Under the pieces are notes generated by a model. It had not been told where the DNA came from. It saw only the letters and a list, made by a program, of their open reading frames with translations, and made no database searches. A stretch of DNA of 64,000 nucleotides from UBA3537 sp965658025 (GTDB lineage Bacteria > Bacteroidota > Bacteroidia > Flavobacteriales > Flavobacteriaceae). The translations under genes were made by a program, and so were the position numbers. The stretch lies in contig CBFHQL010000004.1 in NCBI GenBank assembly GCA_965658025.1, positions 88,115 to 152,114 on the forward strand. Reading direction: 5' to 3'. Positions 8,813 to 18,111 of the stretch are shown piece after piece (positions within the stretch are counted from its first letter, which is position 1; every line of letters starts with the position of its first letter).

Positions 8813-9763
8813 ATGTCAGAAACTATTGAATCTGTAAAATGCCTTATTATTGGTTCCGGCCCTGCTGGATATACAGCTGCTATTTATGCAGCACGTGCCA
8901 ATATGAATCCTGTATTGTATCAAGGTACACAACCAGGTGGGCAGTTAACCACAACTAACGAAGTTGAGAACTTCCCAGGATACCCTGATGGTGTCACTGG
9001 TCCAGAAATGATGCTTGAACTCAAAGCTCAAGCCGAACGCTTTGGTTCTGATGTGCGTGATGGATGGATTACTAAGGTAGATTTTTCAGGTTCTGTCCAC
9101 AAAGTATGGGTGAATGACACTAAAGAAATTCACTGTGAAACAGTCATCATTTCTACAGGTGCCTCTGCAAAATATTTAGGTCTTGATTCCGAACAAAAAT
9201 ACTTGAAGCTTGGAGGTGGTGTTTCTGCATGTGCTGTTTGTGATGGTTTCTTTTATAGAAATCAAGAAGTCGTAATCGTTGGTGCTGGTGATTCTGCTTG
9301 TGAAGAAGCCCACTACCTTTCCAAACTGTGCTCTAAAGTGACGATGCTTGTTCGTAGAGATGTTTTTCGTGCGTCCAAAATCATGGCAAAACGAGTAGAA
9401 AACACCGACAATATTGACATCATGTTCAATACAGAAACAGTTGAAGTTCTTGGAGATGGACAAGTGGTTACTGGCGTAAAAGTTCGAAACAACAAAACTG
9501 AGGCAGTTACAGAGATTCCAGCTACTGGATTTTTTGTCGCTATTGGCCACAAACCAAATACAGATATTTTTAAAGAGTTCTTAAATCTTGATGAAACAGG
9601 ATACATCATCAATGAGCCAGGCACTTCACGGACCAATGTTGAAGGTGTTTTTGTGAGTGGTGATGCTGCAGACCATGTATACAGACAAGCGATTACGGCT
9701 GCTGGTACAGGGTGTATGGCGGCTTTGGATGCCGAGCGATATCTTGCTGCTAAAGAAGGTTAA
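8813..9763 (+). CDS. trxB: Thioredoxin-disulfide reductase
   Basis: A 316-residue FAD/NADPH flavoprotein that reduces thioredoxin. The FAD loop GSGPAG is at 14-19, the redox pair CAVC at 140-143, the NADPH loop GAGDSA follows, and the C-terminal FAD motif GVFVSGDAAD is present. The start at 8813 gives MSETIESVKC, the family's usual beginning, and is the only one compatible with the promoter. It is monocistronic and convergent with pheT, with 19 bp between stop codons. It presumably serves the methionine sulfoxide reductases elsewhere in the window. Confidence 0.96.
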   Translation: MSETIESVKCLIIGSGPAGYTAAIYAARANMNPVLYQGTQPGGQLTTTNEVENFPGYPDGVTGPEMMLELKAQAERFGSDVRDGWITKVDFSGSVHKVWVNDTKEIHCETVIISTGASAKYLGLDSEQKYLKLGGGVSACAVCDGFFYRNQEVVIVGAGDSACEEAHYLSKLCSKVTMLVRRDVFRASKIMAKRVENTDNIDIMFNTETVEVLGDGQVVTGVKVRNNKTEAVTEIPATGFFVAIGHKPNTDIFKEFLNLDETGYIINEPGTSRTNVEGVFVSGDAADHVYRQAITAAGTGCMAALDAERYLAAKEG

Positions 9764-9782
9764 ACACTTGTCTTAGGAGTTT

Positions 9783-12209
9783 CTAACGAAGTACTGCGCC
9801 TACTTCTTTTTCAAACTTTTGCTGAAGCTTAGTCATAAGCTTGTCTATCTGTTTGTCTGTAAGTGTTTTGGATTCGTCTTTAAGCGTAAAACTAACGGCA
9901 TAACTCTTTTTTCCTTCAGGTAAGTTTTTCCCTTTATACACGTCAAATAAATTTACATCGGTAAGGACTTTATTGTCTGTTTGTTTTGCCAGTTGATAAA
10001 TTGTTTCAAAAGTTACATCTTCATCTAAAAGTAATGCAAAATCACGTCTCACTTCTGGGAATTTAGATATAGGTTTGAATTTCACATTGCTCGATTTGAT
10101 GCAACTAAAAATTAGATCCCAATTGAAATCAGCAAAAAGCACCTCCTGATCTATACCAAATACCTTACAAATACTCTGCTTTACAATACCGAATTCAACG
10201 GCATTGGTTTTGCCAATTGCTAATGCTTGTCCTTCTTCAAATACATCACTATTTAGTGGTTTTGTCTTAAGGTTTTTAATTCCAATTTTTTCAAAAACAG
10301 AGGCTACAATTCCCTTTAGGTAATAAAAATCTATTGCTTTCGGAGGTGTATTCCATGACTCTGAGGTTTTGCTCCCTGAAAGAAATAGACCTAAATGCTT
10401 AAATTCTTCACGCTTTTCACCAAATTGGTGATAGGTTTTTCCAAATTCAAATAACTTCAGTTGTGTTTGTTGGCGATTCAGATTGAATGCAACAGATTCT
10501 AACCCAGAAAACAACATAGATCTACGCAGTATGGACAAGTCGTTACTCAAAGGGTTTAGAATTTTAACATACTCATTCTCTGTCAATTGTGGGCTTAATG
10601 CAACGTGCTTTTCAGCTGAGAGCGAATTGGTCATGATTTCATAGAACCCTAAGCTCACTAAATGATTAGCGAGATTATTTTCTATGATGTGTTGCTCCTT
10701 TTTTGTGGAATTTGAAATTGAAGCGTTTAATTTATTGGAAATGGCGATGTTGTTATATCCGTGCACGCGAAGTATTTCTTCGATAACATCAATTTCTCGT
10801 TGCACATCATTTCTGTATGCAGGAATAGTAAGTCCAAGACCTGTTTCTGTTACACTATTGACTTTAATTTCTAGAGAGGTCAATATTTGTTTTACGGTTT
10901 CACGTGGTATTTCTTGTCCAATGATATTGGCAATGTTGTCAAAGCTGAGCAAGACCTGAACATCTTCAATTTTTGTTGGATATTCATCCCACAGGTCACT
11001 AGAGATTTCACCTCCTGCTATTTCAGTAATTAGAATGGCAGCATGTTTTAGAGCGTATTTTGTAATGTTTGGATCGATACCACGTTCAAATCTAAAAGAA
11101 GCATCTGTACTAAGTCCGTGTCTTTTTGCGGTTTTTCGAATACTTACAGGCTCAAAATAGGCCGACTCTAAGAAAATATTTGTAGTTGTTGCAGTAATCC
11201 CAGAATCCAATCCTCCAAAAACGCCAGCGATACACATTGGTTTTTTGGCATCACAAATCATAAGATCCTCTTCATGCAAGGTACGTTCAACGCCATCTAA
11301 TGTGGTAAATTTTTCATTTTTCTTTGCAGTCCTAACGATAAGTTTTTTTTCAGCAATTTTGTCAGCATCAAACGCATGAAGGGGTTGTCCTAATCCATGT
11401 AAAACATAATTTGTTATATCTACAATATTGTTGATTGGTGCCAAGCCAATGGCTTTTAACCTATTTTGTAGCCAAGTAGGGGAGTCTTTTACTTCTACAC
11501 CTGAAATTGTAACACCGCAATAGCGTGGTGCTTTGATTTTATCTTTGATGTCAATATCAATTTTTAGGGTACGACTGTGGACATGAAATCCTGAAACTGA
11601 TGGACTCATTAGTTCAGAATTTGTACCATTTTGAATCAATCCAGCGCGCAAGTCTCTTGCCGTTCCAAAATGACTCATCGCATCGGCTCTGTTTGGTGTC
11701 AATCCGATTTCAAAAACAGTATCATTTTCAACCTCATAATATTTGGCCAATGGACTTCCAATTTCACAATCGTCTTGTAAAACAAGGATACCGTCATGGC
11801 TTTTTCCTAGCCCCAATTCATCTTCAGCACACAGCATGCCGTGACTTTCTTCTCCACGAATTTTCCCTTTTTTGATTTTCCATGCTTCCCCTTCAGGTGT
11901 ATACAAAGTAGTACCAATAGTAGCGACGGCTACTTTTTGGTTTTTTGCAACATTTGGTGCACCGCATACAATTTTTAGTGGCTCACCGATACCGATATCC
12001 ACTGAAGTCAGCTTAAGTCGGTCTGCGTTTGGGTGTTGTTCACATTCCAATACTTGTCCAACAACAATACCTTCTAAACCCCCTTTTACAGATTGAAATG
12101 TTTCAGTTCCTTCGACTTCAAGACCTAAATCAGTGAGTAGATCTGATGTTTTTTCTGGACCCCAGTCCGTGTTGACATATTGTTTTAGCCAGTTGTAAGA
12201 AATTTTCAT
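9783..12209 (-). CDS. pheT: Phenylalanyl-tRNA synthetase beta subunit
   Basis: The 808 residues show the full domain order. First is an N-terminal tRNA-binding OB fold (VVGQVLECEQHPNADRLKL, about 48-66). B3/B4 editing and B5 domains follow (VHGYNNIAI region), then a catalytic-like core, and a C-terminal ferredoxin-fold anticodon-binding domain (ISKFPEVRRDFALLLDEDV). It pairs with PheS, which is not in the window, to charge tRNA-Phe. It has its own promoter, and a terminator separates it from the preceding OmpA-like gene. Confidence 0.97.
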   Translation of the reverse strand: MKISYNWLKQYVNTDWGPEKTSDLLTDLGLEVEGTETFQSVKGGLEGIVVGQVLECEQHPNADRLKLTSVDIGIGEPLKIVCGAPNVAKNQKVAVATIGTTLYTPEGEAWKIKKGKIRGEESHGMLCAEDELGLGKSHDGILVLQDDCEIGSPLAKYYEVENDTVFEIGLTPNRADAMSHFGTARDLRAGLIQNGTNSELMSPSVSGFHVHSRTLKIDIDIKDKIKAPRYCGVTISGVEVKDSPTWLQNRLKAIGLAPINNIVDITNYVLHGLGQPLHAFDADKIAEKKLIVRTAKKNEKFTTLDGVERTLHEEDLMICDAKKPMCIAGVFGGLDSGITATTTNIFLESAYFEPVSIRKTAKRHGLSTDASFRFERGIDPNITKYALKHAAILITEIAGGEISSDLWDEYPTKIEDVQVLLSFDNIANIIGQEIPRETVKQILTSLEIKVNSVTETGLGLTIPAYRNDVQREIDVIEEILRVHGYNNIAISNKLNASISNSTKKEQHIIENNLANHLVSLGFYEIMTNSLSAEKHVALSPQLTENEYVKILNPLSNDLSILRRSMLFSGLESVAFNLNRQQTQLKLFEFGKTYHQFGEKREEFKHLGLFLSGSKTSESWNTPPKAIDFYYLKGIVASVFEKIGIKNLKTKPLNSDVFEEGQALAIGKTNAVEFGIVKQSICKVFGIDQEVLFADFNWDLIFSCIKSSNVKFKPISKFPEVRRDFALLLDEDVTFETIYQLAKQTDNKVLTDVNLFDVYKGKNLPEGKKSYAVSFTLKDESKTLTDKQIDKLMTKLQQKFEKEVGAVLR

Positions 12210-12229
12210 GCTGTAATTTTAATGCGTTG

Positions 12230-12237
12230 CAAAGATA
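12230..12237 (-). promoter_or_regulatory. -7 promoter element of pheT
   Basis: Reads TATCTTTG on the minus strand, matching TAnnTTTG, 20 nt before the pheT ATG. It lies just downstream of the terminator of the preceding gene, which supports independent transcription of pheT. Confidence 0.6.
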
Positions 12238-12261
12238 AACCAAAGGAATAAGCTTTCAAAT

Positions 12262-12290
12262 AAAAAGCCCATCCAATAGGTGGGCTTTTT
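12262..12290 (-). terminator. Intrinsic terminator of the OmpA-like gene
   Basis: A perfect 10-bp inverted repeat, AAAAAGCCCA and TGGGCTTTTT, with a 9-nt loop. Read leftward it lies 20 nt after the stop of the OmpA-like gene and ends in a U-run. Confidence 0.85.
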
Positions 12291-12309
12291 GTGTTATTTG
12301 AGGGCGGTA

Positions 12310-13164
12310 TTATTCTCCAGAAAGTTGTTTCATTTCTTTTTCAATCATATCATAAAACTGATCAATTTTTGGCATTACCACCACTCGAGTTCTTCTGTTT
12401 TTTGCTCTATTTTCTGCGGTTTCATTATCTACTAAAGGGACGTAACTACTTCTTCCAGCAGCAATGAGTTGCGATGGATTTACCCCTAATTTTTGAAGTT
12501 CACGAATGATGGAAGTAGAGCGTTTCACACTCAAATCCCAGTTGTCTACAAGAACACCACTACTGAAACTTCTACTGTCGGTATGGCCTTCTATCATGGC
12601 TTCAAAATCGGGTTTATCAGAAATAACTTTGGCTACTTTTCCAAGAACAGTTTTAGCTTTTTCTGTCACTACATAACTTCCGCTTTTAAACAGTAGTTTA
12701 TCAGATATTGAAATGAAAACCACGCCTTTTTCAACATTAATTTCAATATCGGGATCGTCTAAACCAACAGATTTCTTTAAGCTGGATACAATGGCGAGCG
12801 TTACACTGTCTTTTTTGCTTACAGCATCTTGTAAACGACTGATTTTTAAATCACGTTCTTTCAAACTCTCTAGAGTTTTTTCGAGATTTTCTGCCCCTTT
12901 TGTGGTAAGAACAGTCATTTCTTTTGTGCTGCTGAACAATGCGTCGTTTGTTTTCCTTAAATCTTTTAATTGTTCTCTTAATGCTGACAAACTTGCGTCA
13001 GCCGCTGCTTTGTCTGAAAGGCAAACGTTAAGTTTTAAAGCTGTAGCGTTGAGTAAATCTTTTGTTTCTTTTAGTTCTTCTTGAGCGGCCAATAATTCTT
13101 TACTTGGGCCACATGAAGTTAAAATTAAGGTGGAAATGAGTCCGAGGGTAAATAGTTTATTCAT
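12310..13164 (-). CDS. OmpA-family peptidoglycan-associated lipoprotein
   Basis: The 284 residues begin with a lipoprotein signal MNKLFTLGLISTLILTSC, with the acylated Cys at 18. An alpha-helical coiled-coil region follows to about 140 (KELLAAQEELKETKDLLN). The OmpA C-terminal domain contains IEGHTDSRSFSSG and NRAKNRRTRVVVMPK and would bind peptidoglycan. The Met at 13164 is chosen because it starts the signal peptide, and the -7 box at 13192-13199 overlaps the most distal ATG. It probably tethers the outer membrane to the wall. Single gene with its own terminator. Confidence 0.9.
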   Translation of the reverse strand: MNKLFTLGLISTLILTSCGPSKELLAAQEELKETKDLLNATALKLNVCLSDKAAADASLSALREQLKDLRKTNDALFSSTKEMTVLTTKGAENLEKTLESLKERDLKISRLQDAVSKKDSVTLAIVSSLKKSVGLDDPDIEINVEKGVVFISISDKLLFKSGSYVVTEKAKTVLGKVAKVISDKPDFEAMIEGHTDSRSFSSGVLVDNWDLSVKRSTSIIRELQKLGVNPSQLIAAGRSSYVPLVDNETAENRAKNRRTRVVVMPKIDQFYDMIEKEMKQLSGE

Positions 13165-13191
13165 TTTGAAGTATGTCATTAGAAGTTTAGT

Positions 13192-13199
13192 CAAATTTA
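13192..13199 (-). promoter_or_regulatory. -7 promoter element of the OmpA-like gene
   Basis: Reads TAAATTTG on the minus strand (TAnnTTTG). Initiation about 6 nt downstream leaves about 20 nt before the ATG at 13164 and rules out an ATG at 13194, which overlaps the box. Confidence 0.55.
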
Positions 13200-13232
13200 A
13201 AAAATACTTCTAAAAGAAGGAAATAAATTTTA

Positions 13233-14228
13233 CTAATGTTTTTTTAACCGAAAAAAAACGTTCTTTCTTTTCACAAAGTATGACCAGACGATTGATTTTT
13301 CCCCATCATAAGCAGCGCGTTGCTGTTGTTTTCTAAAGTTTAAAAGTTTCGGTAAAACAGCATAAAATCCAGCATGGGCTTTGATTATGGCCAGAGTGTG
13401 TTTTCCTTTTGCTGAAAATAAAAACAAGGCCCCAGCGACACCATCCAAAATCAAACGGATAAGTATAACAACCAATAAAGGGTGTCTCGAATTTTTTGTC
13501 AGCGCATAAAGACTGTTTCTAAAGTTATAAAATGTTTTTTTTGAGTTCGCTCTAGCCAAACTAGCTCCTCCAACATGATAAACTGTCGAACTTCCAGTGT
13601 ACATTACACCAAAACCTGCATTGTGTGCACGCCAACAAAAATCTATTTCTTCCATATGTGCAAAAAAAGATTCATCAAATCCATTTAAAGCATCAAAAGT
13701 TTTTTTGCGCACAAAAAAGCATGCGCCAGAAGCCCAAAAAATTGGTCGATTATCATTGTATTGACCTGTATCTTTTTCTAATGTTTCAAAAATTCGGCCA
13801 CGGCAATACGGATATCCCAATTGATCTATAAATCCTCCAGCTGCACCAGCATATTCAAATTGATTTGGATGTTGTTGGTCTAAAATTTTAGGTTGTACAA
13901 TAACGGTGTTTGCATCGTTTTTAAACAAATCAACAACAGGTTCTATCCAGTTTTCCGTTACTAAAATATCTGAATTCAAAAAACATAAAATATCAGCATC
14001 AATTTTCTTTACAGCGCTGTTGTATCCTCCAGCATAACCATAATTTTTATCCAATTCTATGATTTTGACTTTTGTATGGTTTTGTTTTACAAACGCTACA
14101 GAATCATCTGTGGAAGCGTTGTCTACCAAATAAACCTCATACCCCTGGCTGAAGTTTACCACTGAAGGCAAAAATTCTTCAAGAAGATGCTTTCCATTCC
14201 AATTCAGTATGACGATGGCTGTGTTCAA
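13233..14228 (-). CDS. Family 2 glycosyltransferase
   Basis: A 331-residue GT-A glycosyltransferase. The nucleotide-sugar domain opens with AIVILNWNGKHLLEEFLPSV. ADILCFLNSDILVTENW supplies the DxD-like Asn-Ser-Asp. FWASGACFFVRKKTFDALNG and GFDESFFAHMEEIDFCWRA form the acceptor and catalytic region. A hydrophobic C-terminal helix suggests membrane association. It probably adds sugars to a surface polysaccharide or glycolipid; the substrate cannot be read. The start is a TTG overlapping the TGA of the upstream gene (TTGA, 4 nt), a coupled arrangement with the HsdR_N gene. Confidence 0.88.
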   Translation of the reverse strand: MNTAIVILNWNGKHLLEEFLPSVVNFSQGYEVYLVDNASTDDSVAFVKQNHTKVKIIELDKNYGYAGGYNSAVKKIDADILCFLNSDILVTENWIEPVVDLFKNDANTVIVQPKILDQQHPNQFEYAGAAGGFIDQLGYPYCRGRIFETLEKDTGQYNDNRPIFWASGACFFVRKKTFDALNGFDESFFAHMEEIDFCWRAHNAGFGVMYTGSSTVYHVGGASLARANSKKTFYNFRNSLYALTKNSRHPLLVVILIRLILDGVAGALFLFSAKGKHTLAIIKAHAGFYAVLPKLLNFRKQQQRAAYDGEKSIVWSYFVKRKNVFFRLKKH

Positions 14229-14686
14229 ATCTTCGGTTTTTGTGGTGAATATTTAGGTAAAGATTCTAAAAATTGATACGATTTTGATGTTTTATTCATG
14301 GTACAATAGTAATGATTTATGCCATTGGTAATCATCATGTAAGCAGTGTCCAATGCTAAGTTGTATTGAGCAATTTGATCGAAAACTTCTTGATTGATTG
14401 GAATATGCGGTGCTTTACATTCCACTAAGCAATATACACTTCCATCGCTGTTGTACAGCACAATATCATAGCGTTTTTTTTGTCCATGAACTTGTAGTTG
14501 TTTTTCAATATTAATTAATGAAATGGGGTATTTCATCTCTTCAATAATGTATTGCAAACAGTGCTGACGTACCCATTCTTCGGGCTGAAGCACGACAAAT
14601 TTTTTACGTACTTCATCAAAGATTTGCGTTTTATTTTCGCTATTTTTGATTCTGAATTTGTAAGATGGAAAATTTAACTTTTGCAC
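14225..14686 (-). CDS. Stand-alone HsdR N-terminal (PD-(D/E)xK-like) domain protein
   Basis: A 153-residue protein matching the type I restriction enzyme R N-terminal domain (the HSDR_N type). It contains RYDIVLYNSDGS and CLVECKAPHIPINQEVFDQI, giving the Asp and the Glu-x-Lys of a PD-(D/E)xK nuclease core. No helicase, methylase or specificity subunit is near, so it is not part of a restriction system here. It starts with GTG at 14686 and is divergent from holA (27 bp to the holA ATG). It could be a small nuclease or DNA-binding protein; the function is unknown. Confidence 0.75.
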   Translation of the reverse strand: MQKLNFPSYKFRIKNSENKTQIFDEVRKKFVVLQPEEWVRQHCLQYIIEEMKYPISLINIEKQLQVHGQKKRYDIVLYNSDGSVYCLVECKAPHIPINQEVFDQIAQYNLALDTAYMMITNGINHYYCTMNKTSKSYQFLESLPKYSPQKPKI

Positions 14687-14713
14687 ACTACAAATTTGCT
14701 AATTTTTTTCTTA

Positions 14714-15715
14714 ATGCATACAGTTCAGTCTATTTTAAATGAAATTAAATCTGGAAAAATTCATCCAATATATTTTTTGATGGGTGAAGAATCCTTTTTT
14801 ATTGATCAAATTTCTTCATTTATTGAAACTTCTGTTCTTGATGAAACACAACGTGGATTTGATCAGACTGTGCTTTATGGAAAAGATACTTCTATAGACG
14901 AGATCGTATCCAGTGCCAAACGTTATCCCATGATGGCGACACGTCAGGTTGTGATTGTAAAAGAAGCGCAAAACCTTAGCCGAACTATTGAACAATTGCT
15001 GCCCTATGCAAACAACCCTCAGCAAACAACCACATTGGTATTTTGCTATAAATATAAATCAATAGATAAACGAAAAGCACTCTACAAGGCCCTGTCCAAA
15101 GCGCATGTTGTTTTTGAGAGTAATAAAATCTATGACAGTAAAATTCCTTCTTTTATTAGTGGAGTGTTGCAAAAAAGAAATATTAAAATCACACCCAAAG
15201 CAAGTTATTTGCTTGCCGATTTTTTAGGTAATGATTTGTCTAAAATTTCAAATGAATTAGAAAAACTTCAACTGGTTATAGGCAATGATGATACAATCAC
15301 ACCAGAGCTTATTCAAAAGAATATTGGTATTTCGAAGGACTTTAATAATTTTGAACTGCAAAAAGCTATTGCGCAACTCAATCGAAAAAAAGCGTATCAG
15401 ATTGTTCATTATTTTTCAGAAAACCAAAAGCAACACCCCATGGTCGTTACTGTAGCTACTTTATATAGTTTTTTTACAAAACTAATGACCCTTCACACTG
15501 TAACGGACCGCAACCCAAAAACACTTTCAAGAGCCATTGGCGTAAGTCCATATTTTTTGGATGATTATGTTTCAGCTGCAAAAAACTTCCCTATGCGTCG
15601 TATAAGTGGAGTATTTCAAACACTACGAATTATGGATACCAAAAGCAAAGGAGTGGATGCTAGCCTCAAGCCCAAAGATTTATATAACGAGCTTGTTTTT
15701 AGGATTTTAAATTAG
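14714..15715 (+). CDS. holA: DNA polymerase III delta subunit (clamp loader)
   Basis: The 333 residues open with IHPIYFLMGEESFFIDQISS, the characteristic HolA beginning (yfl.G.E.flid). An AAA-like core (ATRQVVIVKEAQNL) and a C-terminal collar domain follow (DVYNELV-like ending KDLYNELVFRIL). Delta opens the beta sliding clamp during loading. The ATG at 14714 is preferred over an upstream start that adds 11 hydrophobic residues. It converges with the ROK kinase gene, 15 bp between stops. Confidence 0.93.
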   Translation: MHTVQSILNEIKSGKIHPIYFLMGEESFFIDQISSFIETSVLDETQRGFDQTVLYGKDTSIDEIVSSAKRYPMMATRQVVIVKEAQNLSRTIEQLLPYANNPQQTTTLVFCYKYKSIDKRKALYKALSKAHVVFESNKIYDSKIPSFISGVLQKRNIKITPKASYLLADFLGNDLSKISNELEKLQLVIGNDDTITPELIQKNIGISKDFNNFELQKAIAQLNRKKAYQIVHYFSENQKQHPMVVTVATLYSFFTKLMTLHTVTDRNPKTLSRAIGVSPYFLDDYVSAAKNFPMRRISGVFQTLRIMDTKSKGVDASLKPKDLYNELVFRILN

Positions 15716-15730
15716 TGTAGAGTCTGATTA

Positions 15731-16471
15731 TCAACAATTTCTTCTTGCAAAAAGTGCTGCACCTACAATGCCTGCATTGTTTTTAAGTTCAGCAGCTTTA
15801 AACGGGGTTTCAATATCTATATATGCTTTAAAATGTTCTATTTTTTTACTTACGCCACCGCCTATGATAATTAAATCTGGGTTGAAACTTTTTTCAATAT
15901 GGTTTAAGAAAAAGTTTAAGCGTTTACCCCATTTTTTAAAATCCCAATCATTGCGTTTTCGTGCAGCATCGGAAGCGAAATACTCCATAATATCGCCTTT
16001 TTTTCCATAAAGTCTTCCAAGCTCAAAATTTGAAAGGAGTTCACCATTGAAGAATACACCAGAGCCAATTCCTGTTCCTAAAGTTATGGTCATTACCAAG
16101 CCATTTTCACCTCGTCCTTCGCCAAACTCCATAACCCCCATAGCGGCTGCGTCTGCGTCATTTACCACATAAAAAGTATTGCCTGCGCGTTGCTGAAACA
16201 ACTCATCTACTTGTGTACCTTCCCAAGATTTATCCAAATTCCCAAAGTGCATTGCACGTCCCTTTTTGATGATGGTTGGGAACGACACGCCAACAACTCC
16301 TTTCCATTGGTGTTCTTGACACAAGGTGCTTATGACTTCAGAAATAGCTTCAGGCGTAGCAGGTTTTGGTGTTGGTATTCGAATACGCTCACTTATCAGT
16401 TCTCCCTTGCTTGTGTCTACAATAGCCCCTTTGATTCCAGATCCGCCAATGTCTATTCCTAATATTTCCAT
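15731..16471 (-). CDS. ROK-family kinase, polyphosphate glucokinase-like
   Basis: A 246-residue ASKHA kinase. The phosphate-1 loop is GIDIGGSGIKGAIVDTSKGE (about 4-23). NDADAAAMG carries the catalytic Asp, TLGTGIGSGVFFNGEL is the phosphate-2 loop, and IIIGGGVSKK is the adenosine segment. The short length and GIDIGGSGIKGA opening resemble polyphosphate/ATP-glucokinase (PpgK). It should phosphorylate glucose; whether the donor is polyphosphate or ATP is not decided by sequence. It is 3 nt downstream of the following unknown gene in the same direction. Confidence 0.85.
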   Translation of the reverse strand: MEILGIDIGGSGIKGAIVDTSKGELISERIRIPTPKPATPEAISEVISTLCQEHQWKGVVGVSFPTIIKKGRAMHFGNLDKSWEGTQVDELFQQRAGNTFYVVNDADAAAMGVMEFGEGRGENGLVMTITLGTGIGSGVFFNGELLSNFELGRLYGKKGDIMEYFASDAARKRNDWDFKKWGKRLNFFLNHIEKSFNPDLIIIGGGVSKKIEHFKAYIDIETPFKAAELKNNAGIVGAALFARRNC

Positions 16472-16474
16472 AAT

Positions 16475-16951
16475 TTATAATTTTAAATCTTCAATCTGAA
16501 GATTGTATTCATATTGTAAATCTTCGTGCAGTTTTGATGTTTTTTTTTCTGCCGAAACAATTTGTCTTACGTATATATTTGTTAATGTTTTATTCTTGAA
16601 AATTGAAGGAGTCATGTCTTTCATTTTTTGGCAAACATAAAGCAGTAGTTCCACTTCTGTTTCAGGGCTATTGGAGTATCGAGAAAATTTCTTAATACGG
16701 CGCAAAATTTTGCGTACACTTTTTTTGATGTAGAAATAACTGTTGGTGTTGATTTCATCAAAAAGACCATCCAATTGATTTTTAATGCTTTGTATGTAAT
16801 GATCCTCATCATCGGCTTCAAAAAGAAGATAGGTGAGGAGTTCTTTATTTTCGAGTTTGAACCGCGCCAGACGCAAACAAAGTTGCTTTAAATGGTCTTT
16901 GTCTAAATGCTCTAACGTTTTTCTAATTTCAACGACACTTGCTGCTTTCAT
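16475..16951 (-). CDS. Conserved hypothetical protein, all-helical
   Basis: 158 residues without a signal peptide or membrane helix, rich in Leu, Lys and Glu. It looks like an all-helical cytoplasmic protein (KTLEHLDKDHLKQLCLRLAR, FYIKKSVRKILRRIKKFSRY). I do not recognise a named family. It probably shares a transcript with the ROK kinase, 3 nt downstream. The basic central helix could bind nucleic acid, but that is speculation. Confidence 0.6.
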   Translation of the reverse strand: MKAASVVEIRKTLEHLDKDHLKQLCLRLARFKLENKELLTYLLFEADDEDHYIQSIKNQLDGLFDEINTNSYFYIKKSVRKILRRIKKFSRYSNSPETEVELLLYVCQKMKDMTPSIFKNKTLTNIYVRQIVSAEKKTSKLHEDLQYEYNLQIEDLKL

Positions 16952-17071
16952 ATCAGTTGTAATAATACAATTTTTGAGAAATTATCACAAAAGATGTTGA
17001 ATTTTATTTTAATTGATTTTTTTTAAACAAAATTTAGCAAAATCCGCAATAAAATAAATAGGGCAGTTGTG

Positions 17072-17079
17072 TATTTTTG
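17072..17079 (+). promoter_or_regulatory. -7 promoter element very close to a start codon
   Basis: TATTTTTG, an exact TAnnTTTG match, ending only 9 nt before the ATG at 17089. Initiation 5-7 nt downstream would leave a leader of only 2-4 nt. Confidence 0.55.
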
Positions 17080-17088
17080 TGGCCAAAT

Positions 17089-18111
17089 ATGGATTCACTA
17101 ACACAAATTGTTTTAGGCGCCGCTTGCGGAGAAGCCGTTTTAGGAAAAAAAATAGGGAACAAAGCCCTTCTTTTTGGTGCTTTGGGTGGTACTATTCCCG
17201 ATTTGGATGTCTTTGTTGGGAAATGGTTGTTTAATAATGAAATTCAATCTATGGCCTTTCATAGAGGGTTCATGCATTCTATTCCTTTTGCTCTTGTGGC
17301 TAGTGTTGCACTTGGCTATTTGTTGTTTTGGTCCTATAATCGTGGTCATCGCTTCGGAACTACCACCAGAAAAGATTGGATAAAACTGTTTTTTTGGTCC
17401 ATTTTCACACATCCAATTTTAGATAGTTTTACGGCATACGGTACGCAGTTGTTTGCTCCTTTTTCAAACTACAGGGTGGCGTTTAACAACATCGCTGTTG
17501 CCGATCCTTTGTATACAATTCCTTTTTTGTTGTGTCTAATCGTACTGATGTTTTTCCAACGATCATCAAGGAGCAGACGATTTACATTGAAACTTGGTCT
17601 TGTTGTTAGTTCGTCCTATATGATTTTTACGCTGTTCAATAAAGTCTATGTGAATTCTGTATTCAAATCTTCTCTTGAAAATAATGCCATAGAATACACA
17701 CGCTTTAGAAGTCAACCCACCATATTGAATAATATCCTTTGGTACGGCATTGCTGAATCTGACTCGGCCTATTATATAGCACTTTATTCTATTTTTGATC
17801 AAAAAAGTACGCCTGAACAATGGCAACGAATTCCAAAAAATCATGAGTTGCTTCCAACTGAGGATAAGGATATTCAGACCTTAATTTGGTTTAGTGATGG
17901 TTTTTATAGCGTTTCGAAAGCCGAAGCTCAAGGCACATTCATTTTTAAAGATTTGAGATATCCTTTAATGGACGAGAATGATCCAAATTCATCTGTCTTT
18001 AGTTTTTTAATTCGTAAAGAAAATGAGCGTTGGATAGCTGCTCCTTTTTATCCTAAAAATCCAAGTGAAAAGGATTTGGCTAATTTTTGGAACCGACTCA
18101 AAGGGATTTAG
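17089..18111 (+). CDS. YdjM-like metal-dependent hydrolase, membrane protein
   Basis: 340 residues with several membrane segments. The N-terminal pattern MDSLTQIVLGAACGEAVLG then GALGGTIPDLDVF, FHRGFMHS and THPILDSFTAYGTQL matches the YdjM/LexA-induced inner-membrane family (DUF457). Its Asp and His residues are thought to bind metal. The ATG at 17089 gives the typical start and follows the promoter. It converges with the methionine gamma-lyase-like gene, overlapping it by 4 nt at the 3' end. The biological role is not established. Confidence 0.85.
   Translation: MDSLTQIVLGAACGEAVLGKKIGNKALLFGALGGTIPDLDVFVGKWLFNNEIQSMAFHRGFMHSIPFALVASVALGYLLFWSYNRGHRFGTTTRKDWIKLFFWSIFTHPILDSFTAYGTQLFAPFSNYRVAFNNIAVADPLYTIPFLLCLIVLMFFQRSSRSRRFTLKLGLVVSSSYMIFTLFNKVYVNSVFKSSLENNAIEYTRFRSQPTILNNILWYGIAESDSAYYIALYSIFDQKSTPEQWQRIPKNHELLPTEDKDIQTLIWFSDGFYSVSKAEAQGTFIFKDLRYPLMDENDPNSSVFSFLIRKENERWIAAPFYPKNPSEKDLANFWNRLKGI

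Noticed and set aside
14225..14686. A type I restriction system
   Set aside because: Only the N-terminal HsdR-type domain exists; no HsdM, HsdS or helicase motor within the window.
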